64,000 nt of DNA from Arthrobacter cheniae (lineage in GTDB: Bacteria; Actinomycetota; Actinomycetes; Actinomycetales; Micrococcaceae). The translations under genes were made by a program, and so were the position numbers. The notes under the pieces were generated by a model, which was not told the DNA's origin, made no database searches, and saw only the letters and a program-made list of their open reading frames with translations. The first letter of the stretch is position 1. Each line of letters starts with the position of its first letter. Positions 7,639-16,811 of this stretch are shown here, in pieces. The stretch covers positions 124,001-188,000 of the forward strand of contig NZ_QZVT01000003.1 in assembly GCF_003602275.1 (NCBI RefSeq), read 5' to 3'.

Positions 7639-9657
7639 TCAGTCCTCGCGGAGCAGCCGACGCTGCATCTCCAGCTCCATCAGGTCGCGTTGGAGCTGGT
7701 TGTAGAGCGCCGGATCAGCGGCCGGATCCATGCGTTGGAGTTGCCCGAGCTTCTCCGCCTTCTGCTGCGTGATCCTCAGCTCGGTGAGGCGGTTCAGGAT
7801 GTCCCTGCCGTACACCACCATCGCGTCGGCGTCCTTCGCCGGCAGTGGTCGGACGGCCAGCTCGCTGACCAGGGGACGGAGGACGTCCGGGACGCCCTCT
7901 CGCACCGACTCCACCCACCGCGACAACTCGGTGCCCGCCGCTCCGGCCGCGATCACGGCTGAGTGCAGCGCCTCGTAGACGGGGATGCTGAAGCGGGACG
8001 TCGAGAAGCTCTCCCATTGGATCGCGGTGAGGATGGTGGGCTGCTGCAGCACGACCTCGAGAGCCTCTCGCTCCATGCGCGCGATCGGATCGCGGGGATT
8101 CGGGCGCTCGTAGAACGGCTCCTCCGGTGAACCGCTGCCGGACTCCCCCTGGCCCACGGGAGTGCCTGCCTGCTGGCCCTGCTGGCTCGACGGAGCCTGC
8201 CCGCCCTGCCGACCAGAGTGACCCTGCTGGCTGGAGTGACCCTGCTGGCTGGAGTGGCTTTGCTGGCCCTGCTGGCCCTGCTGCCGGTTCCCGGAGGTCG
8301 AGGCACCCGTGTCCCGGCGGACCGCCGATGCTACGGCGCGTGCCACCTGGTCCTCCCCGACGTACTGCATGCCGAGCCAGCGGGACAGCTCGCGGGTGTA
8401 GGTGGACCGGAGCGAGACGTCCCGGATGTGGGCGACGATCGGCGCCGCGTGACGCAGTGCCTTGACCTGCCCCTCCCCCGAGGAGAGGTCGAAGTTGTCG
8501 AAGGAGGCCTTGATGGCGAACTCGAACAGCGGACGGCGGTCGGCGATGAGCGACCGGACGGCGTCGTCCCCCCGGGTCTGCCGCAGCTCGCACGGATCGG
8601 CACCGGACGCCTCCACGGCGACGTAGGTCTGCGCGTTGAAGCGCTGGTCCTCCTCGAACGCGCGGAGGGCTGCCTTCTGGCCCGCGGCATCACCGTCGAA
8701 CGTGAAGATCATCTCGCCGCCAGTACCGTCATCGGACAGGAGCCTGCGCGCGATCTTGATGTGGTCGGTCCCGAACGCCGTTCCGCAGGTCGCGACGGCG
8801 GTGCCGACACCGGCCAGGTGGCACGCCATGACATCGGTGTACCCCTCGACGACGACGAGCTGGCGGTTCTTCGCGATCTCCCGCTTGGCGAGGTCAATGC
8901 CGTACAGCACCTGGGACTTCTTGTAGAGAGAGGTCTCGGGGGTGTTGAGGTATTTCGGCCCCTGGTCGTCCTCGTAGAGCTTCCGCGCCCCGAAACCCAC
9001 GGTGTCTCCGGTTATGTCGCGGATCGGCCAGATGAGTCGCCCGCGGAAGCGGTCGTAGAACCGACCCGCAGTGCTGGAGGACTCGCTGAACATGCCCGTC
9101 AGCCTCAGCTCGTCGAGCGTGAACCCCCGACCCGTCAGGTGGGTCAGCAGCGTGTCCCAGCCCTGGGGCGCGTAGCCGACCCCGAAGTGCGCTGCGGCGT
9201 CCCGGTCGAAGCCACGCTCCTGCAGGAACTGTCGGGCCGTCGCGGCTCCCTGCGTGAGGAGCTGGTCGCGGAAGAACTCGGCCGCGATCTTGTGGGCGTC
9301 CAGGAGGCGCTGCCGCTTCCCCACGTCCTCGCGGCGGGGACCGGTGCCGCCGTCCTCGTAGTGCAGCTCGAAACCGATACGGGCCGCGAGCTTCTCCACG
9401 GTCTCACTGAAGGAGGTATGGTCCTGCTTCTGCACGAAGGAGATGACGTCGCCGCCTTCGCCGCACCCGAAGCAGTGGTAGGAGCCCATCTGCGGGCGCA
9501 CATGGAACGATGGCGACCGTTCGTCGTGGAAAGGGCAGAGCCCCTTCCACGAACCGATTCCCGCCGACTTCAGCGTCACGTACGCCTCGACGACTTCCTT
9601 GATATCCGTTCGCTGGCGAACCTCATCGATGTCTTCGCGTTTGATGAGTCCGGCCAT
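7639..9657 (-). CDS. dnaG: DNA primase
   Basis: A 672-residue primase that makes RNA primers at the replication fork and binds the replicative helicase. Domains in order: the CHC2 zinc finger at residues 41-65 (CPFH...HCFGC), the RNA-polymerase core with a TOPRIM fold ('EGYTD' near 271-275 and 'DGD' near 321-323, the metal-binding acidic residues), then a helicase-interacting C-terminal region. Between the core and C-terminal domain is an unusual low-complexity linker rich in Gln, Ser, His and Gly, encoded by an 18-bp repeat (8216-8280). ATG at 9657 starts the conserved 'MAGLIKREDI'; upstream frame is not conserved-looking. dgt ends 43 bases upstream on the same strand, the usual actinobacterial dgt-dnaG pairing. 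Confidence 0.97.
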   Translation of the reverse strand: MAGLIKREDIDEVRQRTDIKEVVEAYVTLKSAGIGSWKGLCPFHDERSPSFHVRPQMGSYHCFGCGEGGDVISFVQKQDHTSFSETVEKLAARIGFELHYEDGGTGPRREDVGKRQRLLDAHKIAAEFFRDQLLTQGAATARQFLQERGFDRDAAAHFGVGYAPQGWDTLLTHLTGRGFTLDELRLTGMFSESSSTAGRFYDRFRGRLIWPIRDITGDTVGFGARKLYEDDQGPKYLNTPETSLYKKSQVLYGIDLAKREIAKNRQLVVVEGYTDVMACHLAGVGTAVATCGTAFGTDHIKIARRLLSDDGTGGEMIFTFDGDAAGQKAALRAFEEDQRFNAQTYVAVEASGADPCELRQTRGDDAVRSLIADRRPLFEFAIKASFDNFDLSSGEGQVKALRHAAPIVAHIRDVSLRSTYTRELSRWLGMQYVGEDQVARAVASAVRRDTGASTSGNRQQGQQGQQSHSSQQGHSSQQGHSGRQGGQAPSSQQGQQAGTPVGQGESGSGSPEEPFYERPNPRDPIARMEREALEVVLQQPTILTAIQWESFSTSRFSIPVYEALHSAVIAAGAAGTELSRWVESVREGVPDVLRPLVSELAVRPLPAKDADAMVVYGRDILNRLTELRITQQKAEKLGQLQRMDPAADPALYNQLQRDLMELEMQRRLLRED
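8216..8280. repeat. 18-bp tandem repeat in the dnaG linker
   Basis: Two exact copies of an 18-bp unit (8216-8233 and 8234-8251) are followed by a diverged third copy and shorter TGCTGGCCC units. In the dnaG frame they encode repeated Ser-Gln-Gln-Gly-His type sequence in the linker between the polymerase core and the helicase-binding domain, a place where length variation by slippage would be tolerated. Confidence 0.85.
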
Positions 9658-9700
9658 GGAACCCAGTTTATGCCTGCCCCACCGACACTCGGACCCGCTC

Positions 9701-10984
9701 CTACCAGAGTGCGGGAACGGGCCCGACGATCCGCTCGTGGAGGCTGAGCGCGGACACGTCCGTGAGTGACGCCACCTGGTCGACGACCACGCGCAGGCGG
9801 GCGTCGTCGTCCGGGGCCTCACGCCAGTCGGCGGCGAACATCGGTTCGAGGTAGCGGTCGCCGTCGGCCTGGATCTGCGCGACGAGGGAGGCGAGGATTT
9901 CACGCTGCCGCTCGTAGAGGGGCTGGCGGTGGTCCGTCGTCATCACGTATGTGGTGGCGAGTCCCTTCATGACGGCGATTTCCATGATGGTCTCCTCGGG
10001 CACCACCATCTCCGCGTTGTAGCGCGTCAGCGGGTCAGGTCCGTAGATGGAGCGCGTTGACTGCATGGCACTGAGGCAGAAACGGCCGATCAGCTGGCTC
10101 GTCATGTTCTTGAGGGCCGCCATGGACCGCCGCGTCCCGTCCGCTTCCCGGACCCACACCGGAGTCTTCTCGAGGCGGACCAGGGCGGCGTCGACGGCGG
10201 CGGGGTCGCTCCCCGGGAGGTACCACTGCTGCGTGTAGCCCACCACGCGGGCGCGGGCGTCGGCGCTGTCCATCCATTTCAGCTGCAGGTGCCCGGCGAC
10301 GATCGCGTCCTCGACGTCGTGCACCGAGTACGAGATGTCATCGGCGAGGTCCATGACCTGTGCCTCGAGGCACGACCGGCCCTCCGGGGCGCCGTCGCGC
10401 AGCCAGTCGAAGACGGGGCGATCGTCGTCGTACGCGCCGAACTTCGTGGTGCGCTGGCCGCTGATGACGGGGGCCGACGCCGCGGTCCAGGGGTACTTGC
10501 ACGCGGCATCGAGGCTCGCGCGGGTGAGGTTGAGGCCGGCCGGACCGCCGTCTGCTGCCAGGACCTTGGGCTCGAGCCGGGTGAGGAGGCGGAGCGTCTG
10601 GGCGTTGCCCTCGAAACCCCCGATGCCGTGCGCGATGTCGTGGAGCGCGGTTTCTCCGTTGTGGCCGAAAGGCGGGTGCCCGAGATCGTGCGCCAGGCAG
10701 GCCGTATCGACGATGTCCGGATCGCAGCCGAGGGTCCGGCCGAGCTCCCGACCCACCTGCGCCACCTCGAGCGAGTGGGTGAGGCGCGTGCGGACGAAGT
10801 CGTCCGTGTCAGGCGCTACGACCTGTGTTTTCGCACCGAGACGGCGAAGCGCGGAGGAGTGCAGCACGCGGGCGCGGTCCCGCTCGAAGTCGGTGCGGTG
10901 GGAGCTCTTCGGCGGTTCCTCGACCCATCGCTCGGTGTCCGCGGCGCTGTACCCGGTGGTGGCGGACAGTTCGGGGAAGCTCAT
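9701..10984 (-). CDS. dgt: Deoxyguanosinetriphosphate triphosphohydrolase (HD domain)
   Basis: A 427-residue HD-superfamily enzyme that hydrolyses dNTPs (classically dGTP) to the nucleoside and tripolyphosphate, helping to balance nucleotide pools. The metal-binding HD motif is visible as 'RLTHSLEVAQ' then 'CLAHDLGHPPFGHNGE' around residues 68-110; 'DDISYSVHDVEDA' supplies the later conserved Asp. ATG at 10984 is preceded by AAAGG at good spacing. It sits between dusB and dnaG on the same strand, suggesting a housekeeping operon dusB-dgt-dnaG, with about 106 bases separating it from dusB. Confidence 0.95.
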   Translation of the reverse strand: MSFPELSATTGYSAADTERWVEEPPKSSHRTDFERDRARVLHSSALRRLGAKTQVVAPDTDDFVRTRLTHSLEVAQVGRELGRTLGCDPDIVDTACLAHDLGHPPFGHNGETALHDIAHGIGGFEGNAQTLRLLTRLEPKVLAADGGPAGLNLTRASLDAACKYPWTAASAPVISGQRTTKFGAYDDDRPVFDWLRDGAPEGRSCLEAQVMDLADDISYSVHDVEDAIVAGHLQLKWMDSADARARVVGYTQQWYLPGSDPAAVDAALVRLEKTPVWVREADGTRRSMAALKNMTSQLIGRFCLSAMQSTRSIYGPDPLTRYNAEMVVPEETIMEIAVMKGLATTYVMTTDHRQPLYERQREILASLVAQIQADGDRYLEPMFAADWREAPDDDARLRVVVDQVASLTDVSALSLHERIVGPVPALW

Positions 10985-11090
10985 GATGCCTTTCTAGCGG
11001 AGTGAGGCAGGTGAACCCGGCCGGTACCTACTCCTGTGGAGGAGAGCTGAAGCGGGCTGGGCAGCGCCCGGACCTGGTCCGTTGCGGTGG

Positions 11091-12341
11091 TCAGCCGCCG
11101 GATACGTCCACCTCGGCAGCGGCGATGTCCGCCTGCTGCGCCTCGTTGAGGACACGACCGTCCAGCCAGTGCTCGGGGAGGGCGGTCTTCTTCGGCGAGC
11201 CTGCGCGGCCACGCGGACCCTCGGCGTCCTGGCCCGGATACGGCGAGTCCTTGTCGAGTTCGTCGAGGAGGCCGCGCAGCACCTCGAGGGTCGGGACGGT
11301 GGCCAGCTTGGCGCGCAGTTCGCCACCGACGACATAGCCCTTGAAGTACCAGGCCATGTGCTTGCGGATGTCGCGCAGCCCCATCATCTCGCTGCCGAAC
11401 GTCTCGACGAGGAGTTCCGCGTGCCGGTAGACCGTCTCGGCGACCTGGCCGAGGCCGGGCTGGTACCTCGTCGGGCTGCCTTCGAACGCATTCATGAGGT
11501 CGCCGAAGAGCCAGGGGCGCCCCTGGCAACCGCGGCCGATGACGACGCCGTCGACCCCCGTCTGCCGCACCATGCGCACGGCGTCCTCGGCGCTCCAGAT
11601 GTCTCCGTTGCCGAGCACGGGGATGTCCGGGAGGGCCTCCCGGAGTTCGGCGATGGCGTTCCAGTCCGCCTTGCCCGAGTAGAACTGTGACGCGGTCCGC
11701 CCATGGAGCGCGACGGCGGCGACCCCGCTGTCCCGGGCGATCTTGCCGGCCTCGCGGAATGTGAGGTGGTCCTCGTCGATGCCCTTGCGCATCTTGATGG
11801 TCAGGGGAACGTTCCCCCTCGAGGCCTCGCGCACTGCGGTCTGGACGATGCCCGTGAAGAGGTCGAGCTTCCAGGGCAGGGCCGCTCCCCCACCCTTGCG
11901 GGTGACCTTGGGCACCGGGCAACCGAAGTTCAGGTCGATGTGGTCCGCGCGGTCCTCCTCGATGAGCAGGCGCACCGCGGCACCGACGGTCCTGGGGTCG
12001 ACGCCGTACAGCTGTACGGAGCGGACCTTCTCGTCGCCGTCGTGCGAGATGATGCGCATCGACTCGGGGCTGCGCTCCACGAGAGCGCGGGAGGTGACCA
12101 TCTCAGATACGTACAGCCCGCCGCCGTACTCACGGCACAGCCTGCGGAAGGCCTTGTTGGTGATGCCGGCCATCGGCGCCAGGATCACGGGCGTGTTCAC
12201 GGTGATGTTGCCGAGCGTCAGCGGCGGGAGGTCGAGCCTGAGGGCGCTGCCCCCCTGTGCGGGCGGGGCGGCATGGGCGTCCCCGGCAGTTCCGTCGCCG
12301 GGAGCACCGATCGGGGCAGGGAGGGTCGATACTGCAGTCAC
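11091..12341 (-). CDS. dusB: tRNA-dihydrouridine synthase DusB family
   Basis: A roughly 416-residue FMN-dependent enzyme that reduces uridine to dihydrouridine in tRNA D-loops. Seen in the TIM barrel: 'ILAPMAGITNKAFR' (FMN-binding start), the catalytic Cys in 'NFGCPVPKV', 'KMRKG', 'HGRTASQFYSG' and the C-terminal phosphate-binding 'GNGDI...GVVIGRGCQGRPW'. A proline/alanine-rich N-terminal extension of about 35 residues precedes the barrel. No convincing ATG exists. I chose GTG at 12341, although its GGAGG is only a base or two away, so the true start could differ. It lies 95 bases downstream of the YibE/F-like gene and upstream of dgt on the same strand. Confidence 0.93.
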   Translation of the reverse strand: MTAVSTLPAPIGAPGDGTAGDAHAAPPAQGGSALRLDLPPLTLGNITVNTPVILAPMAGITNKAFRRLCREYGGGLYVSEMVTSRALVERSPESMRIISHDGDEKVRSVQLYGVDPRTVGAAVRLLIEEDRADHIDLNFGCPVPKVTRKGGGAALPWKLDLFTGIVQTAVREASRGNVPLTIKMRKGIDEDHLTFREAGKIARDSGVAAVALHGRTASQFYSGKADWNAIAELREALPDIPVLGNGDIWSAEDAVRMVRQTGVDGVVIGRGCQGRPWLFGDLMNAFEGSPTRYQPGLGQVAETVYRHAELLVETFGSEMMGLRDIRKHMAWYFKGYVVGGELRAKLATVPTLEVLRGLLDELDKDSPYPGQDAEGPRGRAGSPKKTALPEHWLDGRVLNEAQQADIAAAEVDVSGG

Positions 12342-12436
12342 CCCTCCATTGTCGCAAGAGCGAGCAAATCCGGGGGTATCGCCTGCTACCGGCCTGAGCT
12401 TCCGCTTCGCGGCCGCAGCCTTGCGCCAGGCGCTCG

Positions 12437-13831
12437 TCACGCGTCCTCCCCCTCGGCGCGCCGGGCACGCCGATCCCCGAGGGCGACGAGCCGCTGACCG
12501 GGTGCGAGGGTCCCCGCTCCCTCGGAGGCCAGGACAGCCGGCGTCGCTCCTTCGTCCGGCTGGTGGGCGTGCGTGGTGTCGACGTGTCCTCCACCCGTGG
12601 TCTTCGGTCCGACGGCCTTGACCACGAGTACCGCGATCAGCGTGGTGAGCGGTATGGCCAGCACGAGGCCGATCGACCCGACCAGTGTCCGCACCACCTC
12701 CTCTGCGAGCTCGCCGCTGGTGAGGGTCTCGATCAGGGCGCGGTCGTAGAGGGAGACGAGGATCAGCACCGGCAGGGCGGCTCCGGCATAGGCGAACGCG
12801 ATGGTGTAGACCGTCGACGCGATGTGGTCGCGGCCGATCCTCATCGCGGACGCGAAGAGCCGCCTCCCTGATGTGTTGGGCGCGAGCTCGTACAGTTCCC
12901 AGACCGACGACGACTGCGTGATGGTCACGTCGTTGAGGACGCCGAGGCCGGAGATGATGAGGCCGCACAGGATGATCGAGGAGATGGACAGCTCGTCCGA
13001 GGCATTCACGAGCGCATAGGCATTCTCGTCCCCCACACCCGTCAGGTGCGCGGTGTCGGTCGCCCACGCCGCGAGGACCGCCGTCACGCCGAGCCCGAAC
13101 ACCGTTCCGAGCAGCGCCGTGGACGTCCGCGCGGAGAAGCCGTGGGCGAAGTAGAGGACGCCGTACATGATCACCACGGAACCCACGAGACCGAGGAGCA
13201 GTGGCGGTGCGCCCTCCACGAGACCGGGCAGGATGAACTGTGCCAGGATCACCAGTGCACCCACCAGGCCGATCATGGCGCGCAGACCGCGCCAGCGCGC
13301 CACGGCGATGACGACGACGGCGTACACGACCGCCAGCGCGACGATGGGGACGGACCGCACGAAGTCCACAAAGACGTACGGCGCCGCCCCGCCCTGGATG
13401 ACGTTGGCGAGGTTGAGGTAGCGGATCTCGTCGCCGGGCTCGACGGCGTTCGTCGTCGCGAGTTCGGGGGTGACCTCGACGGCGATCACCTCACCACCGA
13501 GCGCAGGCTGCGTGTAGGCGATTGTGCAGGTCAGGGCCGTGCCGCCGGCGTCGACGGTGGGTTGCGAGGACGGGCAGTCGGCTTCGCCGACCTCGCGCAC
13601 GGTGCCGCTATCGAAGCTGACGCCGTCCGCCGTCGCATAGGGGTTGGCGACCGCGAGGGAACTGCGGTCCCCGCTCGGCCAGAGCAGCACCATGGCGATG
13701 AGGGTCACCACGCCGAGGGGCACGAGGATGGCCGAGAGCAGGAGTGTCGCCCGGCGCCGCGTGGCAATCGCTGATGCGGACGGCCCCGAACTCCCGGTAG
13801 CGCTCGTGGCGTGCAGGTGGCTGTGGCCCAA
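12437..13831 (-). CDS. YibE/F-like multi-pass membrane protein
   Basis: A 464-residue protein. A cytoplasmic N-terminus and one TM (about residues 28-50) lead to an extracytoplasmic domain of about 100 residues with two Cys (DCPSS, LTCTI). Then come seven to eight TM segments including 'SIILCGLIISGLGVLNDVTITQSSS', the hallmark block of the YibE/F family. Its function is unknown; transport has been suggested for the family. The start is a TTG at 13831 with a strong GGAGGAA six bases upstream, a clear case where the ribosome binding site decides the start. A His-rich N-terminus (GHSHLH) and a basic C-terminal tail are visible. It opens the yibE-dusB-dgt-dnaG run. Confidence 0.88.
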   Translation of the reverse strand: MGHSHLHATSATGSSGPSASAIATRRRATLLLSAILVPLGVVTLIAMVLLWPSGDRSSLAVANPYATADGVSFDSGTVREVGEADCPSSQPTVDAGGTALTCTIAYTQPALGGEVIAVEVTPELATTNAVEPGDEIRYLNLANVIQGGAAPYVFVDFVRSVPIVALAVVYAVVVIAVARWRGLRAMIGLVGALVILAQFILPGLVEGAPPLLLGLVGSVVIMYGVLYFAHGFSARTSTALLGTVFGLGVTAVLAAWATDTAHLTGVGDENAYALVNASDELSISSIILCGLIISGLGVLNDVTITQSSSVWELYELAPNTSGRRLFASAMRIGRDHIASTVYTIAFAYAGAALPVLILVSLYDRALIETLTSGELAEEVVRTLVGSIGLVLAIPLTTLIAVLVVKAVGPKTTGGGHVDTTHAHQPDEGATPAVLASEGAGTLAPGQRLVALGDRRARRAEGEDA

Positions 13832-14067
13832 GGATTTCCTCCGGGTGGTCGGTGTCGGCTGGTCGATGCATCATGGTTGCGCAGGGGCCGGGACGGCGTG
13901 ACCGCGCTCCGGGCACCTCACGGATTCTACGCAGGACACCGGGTGGGCCCGTGTATTGAGCCATCAGGACCAAGCCCGCTCGGCGGGCACCGCACGAACC
14001 GCAACCATCATCAGGACGGAGCATCATCAGGATGAAGCAGGCCCGCCGGGGCGGAAAGGGACGATTC

Positions 14068-14802
14068 GTGGCAGCACAGGCAGGACTCCCCGCGAGGGAT
14101 GGGGGACCCGTCATCAGCATCAGCGGGGCGACCTCCGGTGTGCGCGGCATCGCCCTCGTCCTGCATGGCGGACGGGCGACCAGCTTCGACGCCGTGCAGC
14201 CCCATCATCTGAGCCCGTTGCGCATGCGACCCTTCGCCGCACGCCTCGCCGCGGACGGCGGGAAGCACGGCCTCGCGGTCTGGACGCTCCGCAACAGGGT
14301 GCGTGGGTGGAACGGGGCGGACCAGTCCGCACTGCGGGACGCACGGTGGGCCCTCGCGCGCATCGCCGCGGAGCATCCGGGGCTCCCTGTCTATCTCCTC
14401 GGCCACTCCATGGGCGGGCGGACCGCGCTCTCCGCCGCCGGTTCCACCCAGGTCCGCGCCGTCGCGGCCCTCGCACCGTGGCTCGAGCCGTCGAGTCCGG
14501 TGGAGCCGGTCCGGGGGCGCAGCATGCTCATCATGCACGGGGACGCGGACCGATGGACCAGTCCGACGGCGTCGCTCGCCTTCGCGGGCCGTGCCCAGGG
14601 CGTCGCGCGGGACGTCCACTACGTGCGCATGCTCGGGGCGGGACACTTCATGGTCCGCACCCTGCCCGTCTGGCACGGCATGAGCACCTCCTTCCTCCTC
14701 CGCCACTTCGCTGCTGACACCGGTGCCGCCGTCGATCCCGGCGTGATCGACCGCTCGGCGTCGCTGTACCGTGCCGCCGACCCGCTCGGAGTGACAGCCT
14801 GA
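14068..14802 (+). CDS. Alpha/beta hydrolase
   Basis: About 244 residues with a complete alpha/beta-hydrolase framework: oxyanion region 'VLHGG', nucleophile elbow 'GHSMGGR' (Ser), an acidic residue in 'HGDADRWTSP', and a catalytic His in 'GAGHFM'. The substrate is unknown; lysophospholipase- and dienelactone-hydrolase-like enzymes share this layout. GTG at 14068 is preferred because GGAAAGGGA sits about seven bases upstream. An ATG at 14032 is an in-frame alternative with a weaker CGGAG. It is divergent from the YibE/F-like gene across a roughly 200-base intergenic region, and upstream of the acyltransferase gene. Confidence 0.82.
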   Translation: MAAQAGLPARDGGPVISISGATSGVRGIALVLHGGRATSFDAVQPHHLSPLRMRPFAARLAADGGKHGLAVWTLRNRVRGWNGADQSALRDARWALARIAAEHPGLPVYLLGHSMGGRTALSAAGSTQVRAVAALAPWLEPSSPVEPVRGRSMLIMHGDADRWTSPTASLAFAGRAQGVARDVHYVRMLGAGHFMVRTLPVWHGMSTSFLLRHFAADTGAAVDPGVIDRSASLYRAADPLGVTA

Positions 14803-15007
14803 TCCCGCGGCGCGGTGCTGGTGCACCGGAGGGCGGCGCGACGGGCGCGCACAGCAACCTCCAGGTCCGCCGTTCGGTGCCAGGCGCGTGCCAGCGGGAC
14901 GGGAAACTCCTGACCGGGAGGCGTAGGTCCAGCCGCGCGGGGTACAAAGGGTATATGGAGAGCAGAAGCGGGTTCTTCCCGCTCCCACCGCAGGCCGGAA
15001 GAGAGCG

Positions 15008-15829
15008 TTGAGCATGGGATGGAAGCCGCGGCAGAGCGACCGCATGTACCGCTTCGTGGTGTACGCGGGCAAGGCCGTCTTCGCGGCTCTCCGCCTGCCG
15101 GTCAAGGTCACCGGCACGGAGAACCTGCCCGCGTCGGACCCGCTGAACGGCCGCTCACGACGCGCGGTGCCGGGCCACGGTGCGGTGGTCGCGATCACCC
15201 ACTTCGGGTACCTCGACTTCGCGTTCGCGGAGCTGGTCCTCTGGAACCACGCGCGCATCCAGGCCAGGTACATGATCTCGAAGCGGGCGGCGGACAACCG
15301 GTTCGTCAGCCCGTTCATCTTCGGACTCGGTCACGTCGTCACGGACCGCTCGGCCGGTGCGGCGGCGTACGACGACGCCCTGGCGAAGCTGCGCGCCGGT
15401 GAGTACGTCGCGATCCTGCCGGAAGCGGGAGTGTCCCGCAGCTACACCGTCCGCACGCTCAAGACCGGGGCGGTCCGGCTGGCAGCAGAGGCCGGCGTAC
15501 CGGTGATCCCGATCAGCGTCTGGGGCGCGCACCGGCTGCTGACCCGGGGCCACGGATTCTCCATCAAGCGCGCCTGGAAGGCACCGATCCGGCTCCACAT
15601 CAACCCGGCGATCCACCACTCCCCCGGCCTCGATGTGACCGAGGAGACCGAAAAGCTTCGGCGGGAACTGCAGGACGGCATCGAGGTGTGCATCGCCGAT
15701 TTCCCCGTGACACCGGAACCCGGCGCGTGGTGGATGCCGGCGCACTTCGGCGGCGGCGCGATGACCGACGCCGAGCGCGACGCCGCGGACGTCGCCGACA
15801 GGAACGCGGGGCGGTACAGCCGGGGCTGA
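15008..15829 (+). CDS. PlsC-like 1-acyl-sn-glycerol-3-phosphate acyltransferase
   Basis: A roughly 273-residue lysophospholipid acyltransferase-family protein. The catalytic H-x4-D motif is seen as 'THFGYLD', with a later block 'ILPEAGVSRS' and 'VPVIPISVWGAHR', as expected for enzymes that acylate lysophosphatidic acid at the membrane. In place of the usual 'FPEG', the second block reads 'LPEAG', a modest variation. The start is TTG at 15008 (GGAA about eight bases upstream) or ATG at 15014. A GGTATAT stretch near 14950 could be part of its promoter. A bidirectional terminator hairpin follows, shared with the convergent GNAT gene. Confidence 0.87.
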   Translation: MSMGWKPRQSDRMYRFVVYAGKAVFAALRLPVKVTGTENLPASDPLNGRSRRAVPGHGAVVAITHFGYLDFAFAELVLWNHARIQARYMISKRAADNRFVSPFIFGLGHVVTDRSAGAAAYDDALAKLRAGEYVAILPEAGVSRSYTVRTLKTGAVRLAAEAGVPVIPISVWGAHRLLTRGHGFSIKRAWKAPIRLHINPAIHHSPGLDVTEETEKLRRELQDGIEVCIADFPVTPEPGAWWMPAHFGGGAMTDAERDAADVADRNAGRYSRG

Positions 15830-15844
15830 CAGGCCACCGGAATG

Positions 15845-15884
15845 CACAGGGCCGCCCGTTCCTTCCGGAAGGGGCGGCCCTGTG
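15845..15884. terminator. Bidirectional hairpin terminator
   Basis: A perfect 13-bp GC-rich stem (CACAGGGCCGCCC with GGGCGGCCCTGTG), whose loop itself contains a TTCC/GGAA pairing, lies between the convergent acyltransferase (+) and GNAT (-) genes. No strong T-run follows, but the location and stem quality fit a terminator serving both strands. Confidence 0.75.
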
Positions 15885-15899
15885 GGTATCCGGCGACCG

Positions 15900-16811
15900 T
15901 CAGTCGGTCGCGACGACGAGCGTTTCCGGTCCTGCGAGGTACGCGGCACCGGTCGCCAGCAGGGGCTCGACGACGGCGACGAGCGCCTCCATCGAGTCAT
16001 CCACCTCGAGCTGGACCGGGAACTGGTGCACGAGCATCGCAATCATCGTGGCGACGGCCGCCTGCTGCTCCCGTGGTGCGAGCGAGGTGTCATAGCCCAC
16101 CAGGACATCGGCCGGGTCATCGGTGCGGGCCTGCGTGTAGCTGACGGCGAAGGCTGCGATGGCACCGCCGTCGGCCTTCGGCCGGTCGCGCAGGACGATC
16201 GCCCCGCCGGCACCGCTCGCATCACCGAGGAACAGCTGCTGGGCACGTCCCAGGCTGATGTCCGCACGGTCCCAGGCATGGACGGACTCGTAGAAGGCCG
16301 CGAGCGCACGCGTCAGTTCCACGGAGCCGGTAGCGGACTCCTCGAGCTGCGGCCCCGACGCGTCGTCGAAGGCCGGCGCGGCGATGGCACCCGGCTGCAC
16401 GACGACGAGCCGCGAGCGCTGAAGCACCCCGAAACCGGTGGCCTCGGCGAACGCGGCCCCCGTGGACCCGGGCGTCACTTTCGACCGCAGGGCGGTGATG
16501 CCCGACGGCGAGGCAGCGGCCTCGTGCTGGAGCATCGTGAGGAGAGTCGAACCGACGCCCGCGCGCCGATGGTCCTCCGCGACCTCGACGTAGCACCAGA
16601 GCCGGTCCGGATGGAGCGCGGCGCCGTAGACGCAGCCAGCCGCGACCGGGATGCCCTGGTCCACCACCGTGATGCAGCGGTTCCAGGGACTGTCGGACGG
16701 CATACGGAAGGATCCACGGAACTGCTCCGACGCAGCCGACTCCGGTCCACCCCAGAGCTGGATGAGCTCGAGGTCGTCACCCTCCTGCCAGGCGCGGTAT
16801 TCGAGGGCCAT
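15900..16811 (-). CDS. GNAT family N-acetyltransferase (tandem-domain length)
   Basis: A 303-residue protein with one clear GNAT acetyl-CoA loop, 'VAEDHRRAGVGSTLL' (about residues 77-91), and a C-terminal half of similar size with GNAT-like spacing but a degenerate loop. This is consistent with a double-GNAT fold. It probably transfers an acetyl group to an unidentified small molecule or protein. Its ATG shares one base with the stop codon of glyS (TGATG), so it is translationally coupled to glyS. The coupling does not itself reveal a role. Confidence 0.82.
   Translation of the reverse strand: MALEYRAWQEGDDLELIQLWGGPESAASEQFRGSFRMPSDSPWNRCITVVDQGIPVAAGCVYGAALHPDRLWCYVEVAEDHRRAGVGSTLLTMLQHEAAASPSGITALRSKVTPGSTGAAFAEATGFGVLQRSRLVVVQPGAIAAPAFDDASGPQLEESATGSVELTRALAAFYESVHAWDRADISLGRAQQLFLGDASGAGGAIVLRDRPKADGGAIAAFAVSYTQARTDDPADVLVGYDTSLAPREQQAAVATMIAMLVHQFPVQLEVDDSMEALVAVVEPLLATGAAYLAGPETLVVATD

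Noticed and set aside
8216-8280. Short repeats as a CRISPR array
   Set aside because: Repeats are contiguous, in frame within dnaG, and lack spacers; no cas genes.
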